Shown piece after piece: positions 7,307-14,376 of a stretch of DNA of 38,429 nt. The stretch lies in NCBI GenBank assembly GCA_024513425.1, contig JANEIH010000008.1, positions 1 to 38,429 of the forward strand. Reading direction: 5' to 3'. The DNA comes from Sulfurimonas sp. Its GTDB lineage: Bacteria; Campylobacterota; Campylobacteria; Campylobacterales; Sulfurimonadaceae. The notes below the pieces were generated by a model. It made no database searches. It saw only the letters and a list, made by a program, of their open reading frames with translations, and was not told the origin of the DNA. A program made the translations under genes and the position numbers. The first letter of the stretch is position 1. Each line of letters opens with the position of its first letter.

Positions 7307-8713
7307 TTATTTTATACTTTTTAAAAATTGTGTCATAAATCGCACACCTGCACCTGTTGCACCGTAAACATTGACATCCCAAGGAGTCTCTGTGTATGCA
7401 CTTCCTGCGATATCAAAGTGAAGCCATCTACTCTTGTTCTCTTCTTTGATAAAATTATCCAAGAAGAGTCCCGCGGTAATGGCACCGCCATAAGGCTTAT
7501 TGGAGATATTACAAATATCTGCAATATCACTTTTAAGCTGTTTTTTAAGGTGCTTGTTAAATGGTAGGCTTGCTGTAAGCTCTCCTGCTTTTGTTGCAGC
7601 TTTACCGAGATCATGTTTGAGTCTATTGGAGTGTCCCATAACGCCTGTGGTGTATTGTCCGAGTGCTACCATGCAAGCACCTGTAAGTGTTGCAAAGTCA
7701 AAAAGGTAATCTGGTTTTGTTCTCTCCTGTGCATAGTCAAGCACATCTGCTAAAACAAGGCGTCCTTCGGCATCGGTATTGCGTACTTCAATCGTATCGC
7801 CTTTGCGTGAGACAAGTACATCATCTGGCTTATAGGCATCACCGCCTATCATATTTTCAACCGCACCGATAAATGCATGCACTTCGATATCAAGTTTTAA
7901 CTCACTTACAGCCTTAATAATGCCAAGAACAGCACATGCACCTGCTTTATCCATTTTCATAGTGACCATACTTATTGCAGGTTTTAAGCTTAAACCACCA
8001 CTGTCATAAGTGAGACCTTTGCCGACTAGAGAGATGGTTTTTTTTGCATTTTTTGGTCTATATGTAAGATGGATGAGTTTTGACTCATAACGAGAAGCAC
8101 GACCAACTGCAAGCATTGCACTGCATCTCTCTTTCTTGAGCTCACTTTTGCCTAAAATACTACACAAGAGACCATTCTCCTGTGCAAGTTTTTTAGCAAC
8201 TTTTGCCATGACTTCCGGGTGCATATCATCAGGTGCAGTGTTTACAAGATTGCGTGTAAAAGATGTAGCCTCAGTAATAATAAGTGCTTCTTCAAAGAGT
8301 GCTGTAAGCTCTTTAATATTCTCACATGTAAGATAGAGGTTTTTAATCTTTATCTTTTTTGCCTTTGATTTGTAGTTATTAAACTCATATCCACCTAAAA
8401 CAAATCCCTCAATGATTGCCGAAATAGTGTTTTTATCTACATTAACTGAAATTGATTTGTAGTCATAATTTTTTATTGCTTTTGCGGTTGTAGCTGCTGC
8501 AGTGCGTAGGTTTTCAGCATCATAGTTCTCTAAACCACAAAAAAGAAGTGATTTACCATGCATGGCACAAAGAGAATCTTGTTTTGCTTGAAATCCTGCT
8601 TTTTTTAGTGTTTTTTTGAATTTTGCCTTCTTAAGCCCCTCTGCTGTAATCAGCTTTAGAGTAAGATTGTTTTTTATATTAAATACTTTTTTGTCAATAA
8701 GTTGTATATTCAT
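7307..8713 (-). CDS. pepA: Leucyl aminopeptidase (M17 cytosol aminopeptidase)
   Basis: Zinc/manganese exopeptidase that releases N-terminal residues from peptides. The catalytic C-terminal domain has GKGLTYDSGGLSLKP (about 228-242), KMDKAGA with metal-binding Lys and Asp, and the M17 signature NTDAEGRLVL (about 314-323). GAVENMIGG and the YGGAITAG region also match the family. The N-terminal ~160 residues are the less conserved regulatory domain, shorter than in E. coli, giving 468 aa overall. The ATG is preceded by AGGAC. It is upstream of the metE leader on the same strand, but metE has its own promoter candidate. Some PepA proteins also bind DNA; nothing here tests that. Confidence 0.95.
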   Translation of the reverse strand: MNIQLIDKKVFNIKNNLTLKLITAEGLKKAKFKKTLKKAGFQAKQDSLCAMHGKSLLFCGLENYDAENLRTAAATTAKAIKNYDYKSISVNVDKNTISAIIEGFVLGGYEFNNYKSKAKKIKIKNLYLTCENIKELTALFEEALIITEATSFTRNLVNTAPDDMHPEVMAKVAKKLAQENGLLCSILGKSELKKERCSAMLAVGRASRYESKLIHLTYRPKNAKKTISLVGKGLTYDSGGLSLKPAISMVTMKMDKAGACAVLGIIKAVSELKLDIEVHAFIGAVENMIGGDAYKPDDVLVSRKGDTIEVRNTDAEGRLVLADVLDYAQERTKPDYLFDFATLTGACMVALGQYTTGVMGHSNRLKHDLGKAATKAGELTASLPFNKHLKKQLKSDIADICNISNKPYGGAITAGLFLDNFIKEENKSRWLHFDIAGSAYTETPWDVNVYGATGAGVRFMTQFLKSIK

Positions 8714-8830
8714 TTTTTTGTCCTATTTGGTAACTTAGTTTTTACGACCTTTTTTTAAGATTAAAATTCAGAGTAAGGCATATTTATAATATTTTACCCA
8801 AATTTTGTTAAATTTCTATAAATTTTCCAT

Positions 8831-8846
8831 AGCTATTTTTATAGCT
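8831..8846 (-). terminator. Weak hairpin after the mobB-fbp unit
   Basis: AGCTAT and ATAGCT flank a TTTT loop 46 bases past the end of the small Cys protein gene. The stem is only six pairs and no T-tract follows on the minus strand, so terminator function is doubtful. Confidence 0.25.
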
Positions 8847-8891
8847 CCTTAATATGCAGGCATACTTATAGCAAACTACAACTCTTTCATT

Positions 8892-9098
8892 TTAGAACTC
8901 AAAGCCGCCTGTATCGCCTTTTGACATACTGTTATAAACAGCTTTGACATATTCGTCTCGAAGCTCGCAATCTATATAGAGTTTGCAAGAAGAGCAGCTT
9001 TTATGCTCTCTATTTTGTTGACACTCTTGAACTTTTTTTATCATCTCATCAAGATATAATTCAAATCTATCTTTTGGTCTATTGGACATTTTTTGCAT
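8892..9098 (-). CDS. Small Cys-motif protein coupled to fbp (68 aa)
   Basis: A small soluble protein with [10 protein letters not shown] followed by [14 protein letters not shown], that is CxxC plus a third Cys six residues on, possibly a metal site. I have the impression of similar small proteins in Campylobacterota but know no function. The frame is open back to 9113. The ATG at 9098 is preferred because AAAGAGG sits a few bases upstream; an ATG three codons later (MSNRPKD) is also possible. The start lies inside the fbp 3' end (overlap ~20 bases), implying coupled translation in the mobB-fbp unit. Confidence 0.7.
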   Translation of the reverse strand: MQKMSNRPKDRFELYLDEMIKKVQECQQNREHKSCSSCKLYIDCELRDEYVKAVYNSMSKGDTGGFEF

Positions 9099-9924
9099 AA
9101 ACCTCTTTGACATGTGTTACTTCACTTTTTGAACCAAAAAAGCATGGAGAGGTATCATGAATATGTGTACAACATAAGTCCAACACTCTCTTTTTGCCAT
9201 CTACCGCTTCACCGCCTGCCTTCTCATAAACAAAAGCAAAAGGAAATACTTCAAAAAGACGGCGTAGCTTACCTTTAGGTTTGTCGCTTGTAGCAGGATA
9301 AGAAAAAAGACCACCGCCTTTGAGAAGAATTTGATGCAAATCAGGTACCATACCACCAGAATAGCGCAACCTGTAACCTTCTGCAAAAAAATCATCTATC
9401 ATGGCTTTGTGATATTTTGGCCAATTTTGCTGTGTTCCGCCTGGAGCCATAAGTTTGCCCTTTTCATCTAGATGAATCTCTTTAACAAACTCAAACTCTT
9501 CAACTTGAAGCAGATAAAGTTTTACTTTATTTTGTGCAAAAACCATCTCGACACGCGGACCATAGACAACATAACAAGCTGCAACCATTCTATTAGATGA
9601 GAATCCGCCCTCATAGATTCCAAAGATAGAGCCTACACTAAGATTTACATCAACTAAAGAGGAGCCGTCAAGCGGATCATAAGCAATAAAGTATTTTCCA
9701 TCACTGTGTAGAAGCTCTTCATGCTCTTTTTCTTCACTTGCTATCGTATGGACAGATGTAACACGCGAGAACTCCTCTTCAATAATTCTGTCGCATTGAA
9801 TATCAAGCTCAAGTTGTGTCTCTCCTGAAGAGTTTTCTTGCTGTGAATAGCCTATCTCTTTTGTATTAATGGCAATTTTAATTCTTTTTGCACTTTTTTG
9901 TATTGCGTTAAATATATCTCTCAA
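9079..9924 (-). CDS. fbp: Fructose-1,6-bisphosphatase, class I
   Basis: Hydrolyses fructose 1,6-bisphosphate to fructose 6-phosphate, the committed step of gluconeogenesis. The metal-binding and catalytic motif [18 protein letters not shown] starts near residue 79, with the upstream EEKE metal ligands. The sugar-phosphate end has [19 protein letters not shown] and the C-terminal KAGGEAVDG. The 281-aa length fits the short bacterial class I form. The start is TTG with AAGGATG just upstream; the nearby ATG is out of frame. It follows mobB by about 12 bases. In an autotroph using the reductive TCA cycle it would carry fixed carbon toward sugars. Confidence 0.95.
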   Translation of the reverse strand: MRDIFNAIQKSAKRIKIAINTKEIGYSQQENSSGETQLELDIQCDRIIEEEFSRVTSVHTIASEEKEHEELLHSDGKYFIAYDPLDGSSLVDVNLSVGSIFGIYEGGFSSNRMVAACYVVYGPRVEMVFAQNKVKLYLLQVEEFEFVKEIHLDEKGKLMAPGGTQQNWPKYHKAMIDDFFAEGYRLRYSGGMVPDLHQILLKGGGLFSYPATSDKPKGKLRRLFEVFPFAFVYEKAGGEAVDGKKRVLDLCCTHIHDTSPCFFGSKSEVTHVKEVYAKNVQ

Positions 9925-9936
9925 GTTTCATCCTTT

Positions 9937-10440
9937 TCATACTTCTTTAGCGTTGTTTTGAATCCACGCAATAATTTCATCGACATCATTTAGATCCAAA
10001 ATATCAACATCTGTCGGTAAATTATATTTTGAAACATCAATACTATCATCTATTGCTAAAGCATTCATATATGGGAAATAATCCTTATCCATAGAGTCTC
10101 TAAAAATACTGATGCGTGGAAGAGGGAGGTTTTTTAGTCCCTCAACAAGTAAAATATCAAACTTATTAAAGAGTCTTACCATATCTTCAAGTTCAGAGTG
10201 CCGGTTGGAAAAGTATGTCGTATGGCTTGGGGAGGTAACGATTACCTCTGCACCGGTATCGCTGAATTTATAACTATCTTTTCCCTCGACATCAAAACGG
10301 GCTTTATCTTTTGGATCGTGTTTTATAATCGCAACTTCCAACCCATACTCATGAATGAGCTTGCGTGCTACTTTTAATATCAAAGTAGTTTTACCGCTGT
10401 TGGATGGTCCGGTAAGTGCAACTGCTAATCTTTTTCTCAA
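9937..10440 (-). CDS. mobB: Molybdopterin-guanine dinucleotide biosynthesis protein MobB
   Basis: A GTP-binding accessory protein that assists MobA in attaching GMP to molybdopterin, needed for DMSO-reductase-family enzymes such as nitrate reductases and formate dehydrogenases. The P-loop GPSNSGKTT is at residues 11-19, followed by the family motifs IIKHDPK, KDSYKFSDTGA and LLVEGLKNLPLPRISIFR. The 167-aa length is typical. The start is TTG: an in-frame TGA lies two codons upstream and no ATG precedes the P-loop. The Shine-Dalgarno is poor. A TATAAT box at 10468-10473 gives a ~20-base 5' UTR. It leads a three-gene unit with fbp and the small Cys protein. Confidence 0.92.
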   Translation of the reverse strand: MRKRLAVALTGPSNSGKTTLILKVARKLIHEYGLEVAIIKHDPKDKARFDVEGKDSYKFSDTGAEVIVTSPSHTTYFSNRHSELEDMVRLFNKFDILLVEGLKNLPLPRISIFRDSMDKDYFPYMNALAIDDSIDVSKYNLPTDVDILDLNDVDEIIAWIQNNAKEV

Positions 10441-10467
10441 TGTTCAACTTTGCTTAAATTTTAAGTT

Positions 10468-10473
10468 ATTATA
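10468..10473 (-). promoter_or_regulatory. -10 box for mobB-fbp
   Basis: TATAAT on the minus strand, 28 bases before the mobB TTG start, in the 84-base space between divergent genes. Confidence 0.5.
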
Positions 10474-10494
10474 CAAAAGAAGAGTTTAATAAGA

Positions 10495-10500
10495 TATAAT
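10495..10500 (+). promoter_or_regulatory. -10 box for the small lipoprotein gene
   Basis: TATAAT preceded by AGA, 24 bases before the ATG at 10525. It lies 27 bases from the opposing mobB -10 box, so the two transcripts probably start within the same short region. Confidence 0.55.
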
Positions 10501-10524
10501 TTCATCTAAAATTTAAGGTATATT

Positions 10525-10983
10525 ATGAGAACTTTTTTAGTAACTGTACTATTTCTTCTACTATTTATCGGATGTACTCAAAAAAATGCATTTGAAAAAT
10601 TCCACTTCTCTTCAGTAGAAGAGCTGAGTGAAGAGAGTATTCAAACGCTTAAAATTAAAAAGGGCGCAAAAGCAGAGGGTCTCATCAACGCTATCTACCT
10701 TAATAAAGTACTGCCTGAGATATATAATCAAAATGAGTATTTTTATATTTATTATTACATAAAAGATAAAAACGATACCGTTACATTTACGCTTAATGGC
10801 AAACCATCTCTGCTACAGGAAGTACTTGAGCCAAAGAATAAATTCTCTTATCTAACATCATTTACTGCACCATGGAGCAAGTATCGTCTGTTTAAATTTC
10901 AAAAAGAGGGAAATGTGTTAAACCTGAAAGTAGAAACCTCCAAGGAGGCAAATGCTACTTTACGGTTTGTTAAAGATAAATAG
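10525..10983 (+). CDS. Small predicted lipoprotein, unknown function
   Basis: A 152-aa protein with a signal peptide and a lipobox (LFIGC, Cys17), so it should be anchored to a membrane facing the periplasm. The mature part is a compact mixed alpha/beta sequence rich in aromatic residues (NEYFYIYYYIKD) and ends in a likely beta sandwich (TFTLNGKPS, LNLKVETS). I do not recognise the family. An AAGG site precedes the ATG and a TATAAT box lies 24 bases upstream. It is the only plus-strand gene between the window start and the TetR gene, and it converges on the YggT-type gene with a one-base gap and no clear terminator. Confidence 0.85.
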   Translation: MRTFLVTVLFLLLFIGCTQKNAFEKFHFSSVEELSEESIQTLKIKKGAKAEGLINAIYLNKVLPEIYNQNEYFYIYYYIKDKNDTVTFTLNGKPSLLQEVLEPKNKFSYLTSFTAPWSKYRLFKFQKEGNVLNLKVETSKEANATLRFVKDK

Positions 10984-10984
10984 T

Positions 10985-11263
10985 CTAGAGACTTCTTAAA
11001 ATAGAAGAGAGAATAACAATAAGCACCTGTAGTGCTATAATTATAATAAGTGGTGCAAAATCAAGCCCATTTAAATTTGTAGAGATAAACCTTCTAAGAA
11101 ATGCATAGGCAGGATTAGTCACTCTATATAAAAACTGGACAATAGGATTGAAAGGATCTGGATTTACAAAGCTCAGTAGCGCAGTAATAATTATAACCCA
11201 AATATATACATTAATTAGCGAGATCACAATCCCACCAATTCCTTGAATAATATCTACTATCAT
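10985..11263 (-). CDS. yggT: YggT-family membrane protein
   Basis: A 92-aa inner-membrane protein with two hydrophobic segments (about 10-30 and 70-90) and the family motif between them: SFVNPDPFNPIVQFLYRVTNPAYAFLRRF. YggT-like proteins occur across bacteria and plastids and have been linked to membrane organisation and osmotic tolerance, but the activity is unknown. Its ATG overlaps the stop of the upstream GluRS-like gene (ATGA), so the two are probably co-translated. Confidence 0.9.
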   Translation of the reverse strand: MIVDIIQGIGGIVISLINVYIWVIIITALLSFVNPDPFNPIVQFLYRVTNPAYAFLRRFISTNLNGLDFAPLIIIIALQVLIVILSSILRSL

Positions 11264-12531
11264 TTTACGATCTTCCTTATATAATTTTTAAGATAATTAT
11301 AGATATCTGCGATATCTGGACCATCTTCTGCATTGGTGAGCAATATACGAAGTGGTGTAACGAAATTTTTATCGACAAGTCCGGTCTTTTTTGTGATGTA
11401 TGCTTTAAAATCATCATATTCCTTAAAATAAGGTGCTTGTATAATTGCTTCTTTCATAGTCGCAACCTGCTTGCTAAAAGTTTTTGGTATATCTTTTGGT
11501 GCAAATATAGATGCAATTTTCTCTTTGAGCTCACATGTCGTTCCTGCTTCTTTTAAGTAGATACGAGCAAGCTCACCAATATCTGCATCAGCAAAACCGA
11601 CATAGCGTGAAAGTTCTGTGGCATCCATGATCTTCATATGCTCTTTATTTATATGCTTTAACATATCTATATCAAAGCGGGTAGGGGAGTTTGAAATAGT
11701 ATTAAGCGTGAACCACTTTTTAGCTTCTTTAAGTGTAAATATCTCACGCAGAGGAGTATTGCCTATTGATATTAAATAATTTAAAATAGCTTCGGGTAGA
11801 TATCCTTGCTCCAATAGCCCTTTTACACTAATTGTATCTTCATCTATTATGGCAGGTATGTATGCGTACTCTATCTTTTTCTCATAGCCAAGCCGATTTC
11901 TAATATGTATCTGTTTTAGAGTATTGTCTCTATGATCCTCACTGCAAACAATCATAGAGATATCACTAAGCATATCATCCACCGCACAGGCAAAGTTGTA
12001 TGTAGGTGTTTTATCTTGATTCATAATGACAAAGCTCTCTATTACATCTGGATCAAAACTTATATCACCTTTTATCTTGTCATAAATAACAATAGACTCA
12101 TTTGGACGGGTAATTCTTACGGTAAAAGGGGCGGTGTTGTCTATTACAAGTTCAGCAGGAAGATTGCGACAAGCATCATCATATCTATATGCCTGTTTCA
12201 TTCTCTTTGCCTCTTGAAATTTTTTCTCAAGCCACTCATTAGAACAGAAACATGAGAAAGCTTTTTTTTCATGAAGAAGCTGCAAAGCCATGGCAGAGTG
12301 AAAACGAAAATTTTTGCTTTGGTATATTACCTGTGAATACTCAATGCCAAAAAGCCCAAAAAGCTCCAAGATTTCTTGATCTCTTCCTTTGGTATCACTC
12401 TCTTTATTAGCATCTTCAATACGGATAACCAAATCTTCTTGACATTGTTTTGCAATAAGATAGTTAAACAGAGCAACACGCAAGTCACCAATATGCATAT
12501 CAGTACCAAGAGAGAATGCAAATCTAAGCAT
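11260..12531 (-). CDS. Glutamyl-tRNA synthetase-like protein with eroded active-site motifs
   Basis: Full-length (423 aa) GluRS architecture: Rossmann core, a zinc-type insertion (C94, C96, Y116, C121) and an alpha-helical anticodon-binding C-terminus. However, the motifs that bind ATP and glutamate are altered. The SPTG segment before HIGH reads SLGT (7-10), although HIG (13-15) remains. RIEDTD reads RIEDAN. The usual VIRGEDH reads IVCSEDH (194-200), losing an Arg that contacts substrate. The KMSKS loop is missing: PAIIDEDTISVKGLLEQGYLPEA (226-248) joins directly. The frame is intact with a good AGGA site. Campylobacterota often carry two GluRS, one charging tRNA-Gln as a step of the amidotransferase route. 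This may be an inactive or repurposed paralogue. It overlaps yggT and follows tRNA-Glu. Confidence 0.82.
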   Translation of the reverse strand: MLRFAFSLGTDMHIGDLRVALFNYLIAKQCQEDLVIRIEDANKESDTKGRDQEILELFGLFGIEYSQVIYQSKNFRFHSAMALQLLHEKKAFSCFCSNEWLEKKFQEAKRMKQAYRYDDACRNLPAELVIDNTAPFTVRITRPNESIVIYDKIKGDISFDPDVIESFVIMNQDKTPTYNFACAVDDMLSDISMIVCSEDHRDNTLKQIHIRNRLGYEKKIEYAYIPAIIDEDTISVKGLLEQGYLPEAILNYLISIGNTPLREIFTLKEAKKWFTLNTISNSPTRFDIDMLKHINKEHMKIMDATELSRYVGFADADIGELARIYLKEAGTTCELKEKIASIFAPKDIPKTFSKQVATMKEAIIQAPYFKEYDDFKAYITKKTGLVDKNFVTPLRILLTNAEDGPDIADIYNYLKNYIRKIVK

Positions 12532-12614
12532 AAAAATTCCTAAATATTTTTTGTGATTTTAGCGTATTTTTGATTAATATAAGTGTTTCTTTGGATTGTT
12601 TTTTTAAGAAAAAG

Positions 12615-12689
12615 TGGTGACCCCTAGGAGAATTGAACTCCTGTAACATGGATGAAAACCATGGATCCTAACCGCTAGACGAAGGGGCC
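12615..12689 (-). tRNA. tRNA-Glu (UUC)
   Basis: The minus strand folds as a cloverleaf. The acceptor GGCCCCT pairs with AGGGGTC including one G-U; the D-arm contains CTAGCGGTTAGGA. The anticodon stem CATGG/CCATG holds the loop TTTTCAT with anticodon TTC, and the T-arm contains the GTTCAATTC motif. The 3' CCA is encoded (12615-12617). Glu-tRNA is also the precursor for haem via glutamyl-tRNA reductase. The GluRS-like gene lies directly downstream on the same strand. Confidence 0.97.
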
Positions 12690-12703
12690 ACTCTTATGTG
12701 AAA

Positions 12704-12723
12704 GCTCAACAATTTTGTTGAGC
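12704..12723 (-). other. Perfect hairpin between the 67-aa gene and tRNA-Glu
   Basis: GCTCAACAA and TTGTTGAGC form a 20-base inverted repeat. It lies 66 bases past the 67-aa gene, so it could terminate that gene. It also lies at or just after the predicted start site of the tRNA transcript, so it could form the first hairpin of the pre-tRNA leader. Only a short T-run (CTTTC) follows. Confidence 0.45.
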
Positions 12724-12727
12724 CGAA

Positions 12728-12733
12728 ATTATA
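12728..12733 (-). promoter_or_regulatory. -10 box for tRNA-Glu
   Basis: TATAAT on the minus strand about 39 bases before the mature tRNA 5' end, with transcription expected from near 12721. Confidence 0.5.
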
Positions 12734-12788
12734 TAAATTTTACTCTTAAATATAGCTAAATTTATGCAAAATACGATTAGAGCATTGT

Positions 12789-12992
12789 TTATTTTGTTTT
12801 GAATTTTTCCAGCCATTGCGTATCGGCTTCTCTATTTTCCTCTTTTTGGTTCAATAGAGAGTCTATTATATTAATAAGTGTCTCTTCATCCATAAACTCT
12901 AATAAGTTTGGATTTATTGAAGTAGGGCGTACACCATTATAACTGTTAAGAAGGTCTTGAATATCTTTAATTAATTGCTGCTTTCTTTCCAT
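12789..12992 (-). CDS. Small acidic/helical protein, unknown function (67 aa)
   Basis: The ATG has AAGGAA eight bases upstream. The protein is highly charged with no Cys, signal peptide or membrane segment. It looks mostly helical (MERKQQLIKDIQDLLNSY, then FMDEETLINIIDSLLNQKEENR). The motif NGVRPTSINPNLLEFMDEETL is the most distinctive part. I do not recognise the family. It stands alone between rnpB and tRNA-Glu on the same strand and may be transcribed from its own promoter. Confidence 0.65.
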   Translation of the reverse strand: MERKQQLIKDIQDLLNSYNGVRPTSINPNLLEFMDEETLINIIDSLLNQKEENREADTQWLEKFKTK

Positions 12993-13146
12993 GTTGATTT
13001 GTTCCTTATAGATTCTTATTGATTAACATAATGTAAATTCTCTTGAAAAATATCTTCTCTATTTTGCTATTCTGCTAATTAGTTAAGTTGCAGACTCCAC
13101 TCTAATTACTCTTGTTTTACTTGTAAGCATTTTTATAATTTCATTT

Positions 13147-13490
13147 GCAGGCATAGGATAAGCTGAGTTTTGTATTGATAGTATTAATCTACTGCATATT
13201 TTACAATATACCTCTAGCGAAGCAATAGCACTGTAAGACGCTAACCATCTGCTTCTTGCTGCCATGTTGGGTTTACAAGCTCTCTGTGTTGCCACAAAGA
13301 CTGGTGGTCTCTTACACCGCCGTTTCACCTTTACTACTTTTTCCTAAAAATTCAAAGAAAAAGCAGAAGTCTCGTTTCTGTTGCACTTTCCCTCGTATTG
13401 CTACGGCCATTCGTTAAATGGAACATTGTCTTACGACAGCTCAGACTTTCCTCTTGAAAAGTTACTCCCAAGTCACTATCTCCTATACCT
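13147..13490 (-). ncRNA. rnpB: RNase P RNA (catalytic RNA of RNase P)
   Basis: Cleaves 5' leaders from pre-tRNAs. The minus strand carries conserved bacterial RNase P RNA blocks in order: GAGGAAAGTC with a following GAGCTG, CGAGGGAAAGTGCAACAGAAA, GTGAAACGGCGGTGTAAGAG with ACCACCAG, and near the 3' end CTCAGCTTATCCTATGCC. The ends pair as P1: GGTATAGGA at the 5' end with TCCTATGCC at the 3' end. The TATAAT box at 13498-13503 puts the 5' end near 13490; pairing could extend each end by about 8 bases. A long open frame in this strand is a by-product of the RNA sequence. Confidence 0.93.
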
Positions 13491-13497
13491 AAATGAA

Positions 13498-13503
13498 ATT
13501 ATA
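13498..13503 (-). promoter_or_regulatory. -10 box for rnpB
   Basis: TATAAT on the minus strand, about seven bases before the predicted 5' end of RNase P RNA. The nearest tetR operator palindrome (13537) is centred about 50 bp upstream of the start. Confidence 0.6.
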
Positions 13504-13536
13504 CAGAATAAATCATTTAATTAAAAATAGAATAAA

Positions 13537-13645
13537 GAACAGTTGTTCATATAGAAAAATAGTAAAAGAGAACAACTGTTCATTTTTGATTAAGAAGATA
13601 TTAACAAGTGTTCATATATAATACTTTATAAATTAACAAATGTTC
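13537..13645 (+). promoter_or_regulatory. Four phased operator palindromes upstream of the TetR gene
   Basis: Four copies of [G/T]AACAnnTGTTC, each followed by AT, begin at 13537 (GAACAGTTGTTC), 13570 (GAACAACTGTTC), 13602 (TAACAAGTGTTC) and 13634 (TAACAAATGTTC). Start spacing is 33, 32 and 32 bp, close to three helical turns, so all face the same side of the DNA. The last two flank the -10 box of the TetR gene, as expected for autorepression. The two distal copies are the more perfect palindromes and lie toward rnpB. Confidence 0.75.
13617..13622 (+). promoter_or_regulatory. -10 box of the TetR-family gene
   Basis: TATAAT between operators three and four; the start would fall near 13629, just before operator four. 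A repressor bound at either site should block RNA polymerase. Confidence 0.6.
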
Positions 13646-13664
13646 ATACAAAAAGGAGTTAGAA

Positions 13665-14282
13665 ATGCCGCAAAACAGGGAGCAAGGAAAGGGCAACAAG
13701 ACAAAAGAGAAGATCTTAAAAGTAGCAACCACCCTCTTTTCACAGCTAGGCTATAGAGGTGCAAGCGTAAGAAAAATAGCAAAGGAAGTCGGTATAAGAG
13801 AGAGCGCACTATATAACCATTTTACAAATAAGGAGGAGATATTTTTAGAGGTAGCAAAAGGGATTTTTTCTTCACCCTTCTCTCTTTTATCACAAGAGAT
13901 TACAGAGTTGGCTCTTCGTGGAAAGCCTTTTTTGCAAAAATTTACAATGCAGTATAAGATGCTCACTTTTGATAAAAGCAACGAAAATATGTTTCGCCTA
14001 CTGATGATAGAGCTCATGCAAAACAGAGAGCTTAGAGAGCAGTTTATGAGTGAATTTCATGATAAAAATATAAAAATTCTCTCTGAAGGCTTTTTTACAA
14101 TGATGCAAAACGGTCTTATTCGTTCTGGTGATCCGATGTTAAATGCATATGAATTTATTAGCACCCTATTCTACATTAGATTACAGGTTACACTGCTGCG
14201 GTTTGATTTACACTCAACAAATGCTCTATCTACACAGTTTGAAAAGCATGTGGATTACTTCTGGGAAAATATAAAAGTATAG
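13665..14282 (+). CDS. TetR/AcrR-family transcriptional regulator
   Basis: A 205-aa one-component repressor. The N-terminal DNA-binding domain is classic: KTKEKILKVATTLFSQLGYRG followed by the helix-turn-helix ASVRKIAKEVGIRESALYNHF (33-53). The C-terminal ~145 residues form a helical ligand-binding and dimerisation domain too divergent to name a ligand. The ATG has AAGGAG eight bases upstream. Four operator-like palindromes overlap and precede its promoter, so autoregulation is likely. No efflux or metabolic gene follows on its strand; the neighbours are rnpB (divergent) and oorDABC (convergent). Its other targets are therefore outside the window or absent. Confidence 0.93.
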   Translation: MPQNREQGKGNKTKEKILKVATTLFSQLGYRGASVRKIAKEVGIRESALYNHFTNKEEIFLEVAKGIFSSPFSLLSQEITELALRGKPFLQKFTMQYKMLTFDKSNENMFRLLMIELMQNRELREQFMSEFHDKNIKILSEGFFTMMQNGLIRSGDPMLNAYEFISTLFYIRLQVTLLRFDLHSTNALSTQFEKHVDYFWENIKV

Positions 14283-14311
14283 ATATTATTTAATATTAAC
14301 TTTTATTTTTA

Positions 14312-14349
14312 AAAAAAGGGTGACTAAAAACCAATAGCCACCCTTTTTT
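14312..14349. terminator. Bidirectional terminator between tetR and oorC
   Basis: AAAAAAGGGTG and CACCCTTTTTT form an 11-bp stem around a 16-base loop, giving a T-run after the stem on both strands. It sits between two convergent genes. Confidence 0.8.
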
Positions 14350-14376
14350 CTTTTATCTAAAGTGAAAAAATAAAGA

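Noticed and set aside
7266-7382. 39-codon upstream extension of the metE leader ORF
   Set aside because: It starts inside pepA without a ribosome site; the TATAAT box and AAGGAG support the internal ATG at 7265.
11820-11856. Sequencing error or frameshift as the cause of the missing KMSKS in the GluRS-like gene
   Set aside because: The flanking sequence stays in the same frame and aligns to the family on both sides; three other motifs elsewhere are also changed, so a single error does not explain it.
13083-13328. 81-codon minus-strand frame (MKRRCKRPPVFV...) as a protein gene
   Set aside because: It lies inside RNase P RNA; its apparent coding sequence is the conserved GGCGGTGTAAGAG region and downstream helices, and it has no ribosome site.
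13537-13645. Four repeats as a mini-CRISPR or iteron origin
   Set aside because: The repeats are palindromic 12-mers overlapping a TetR promoter and there is no rep or cas gene; an operator array explains them better.
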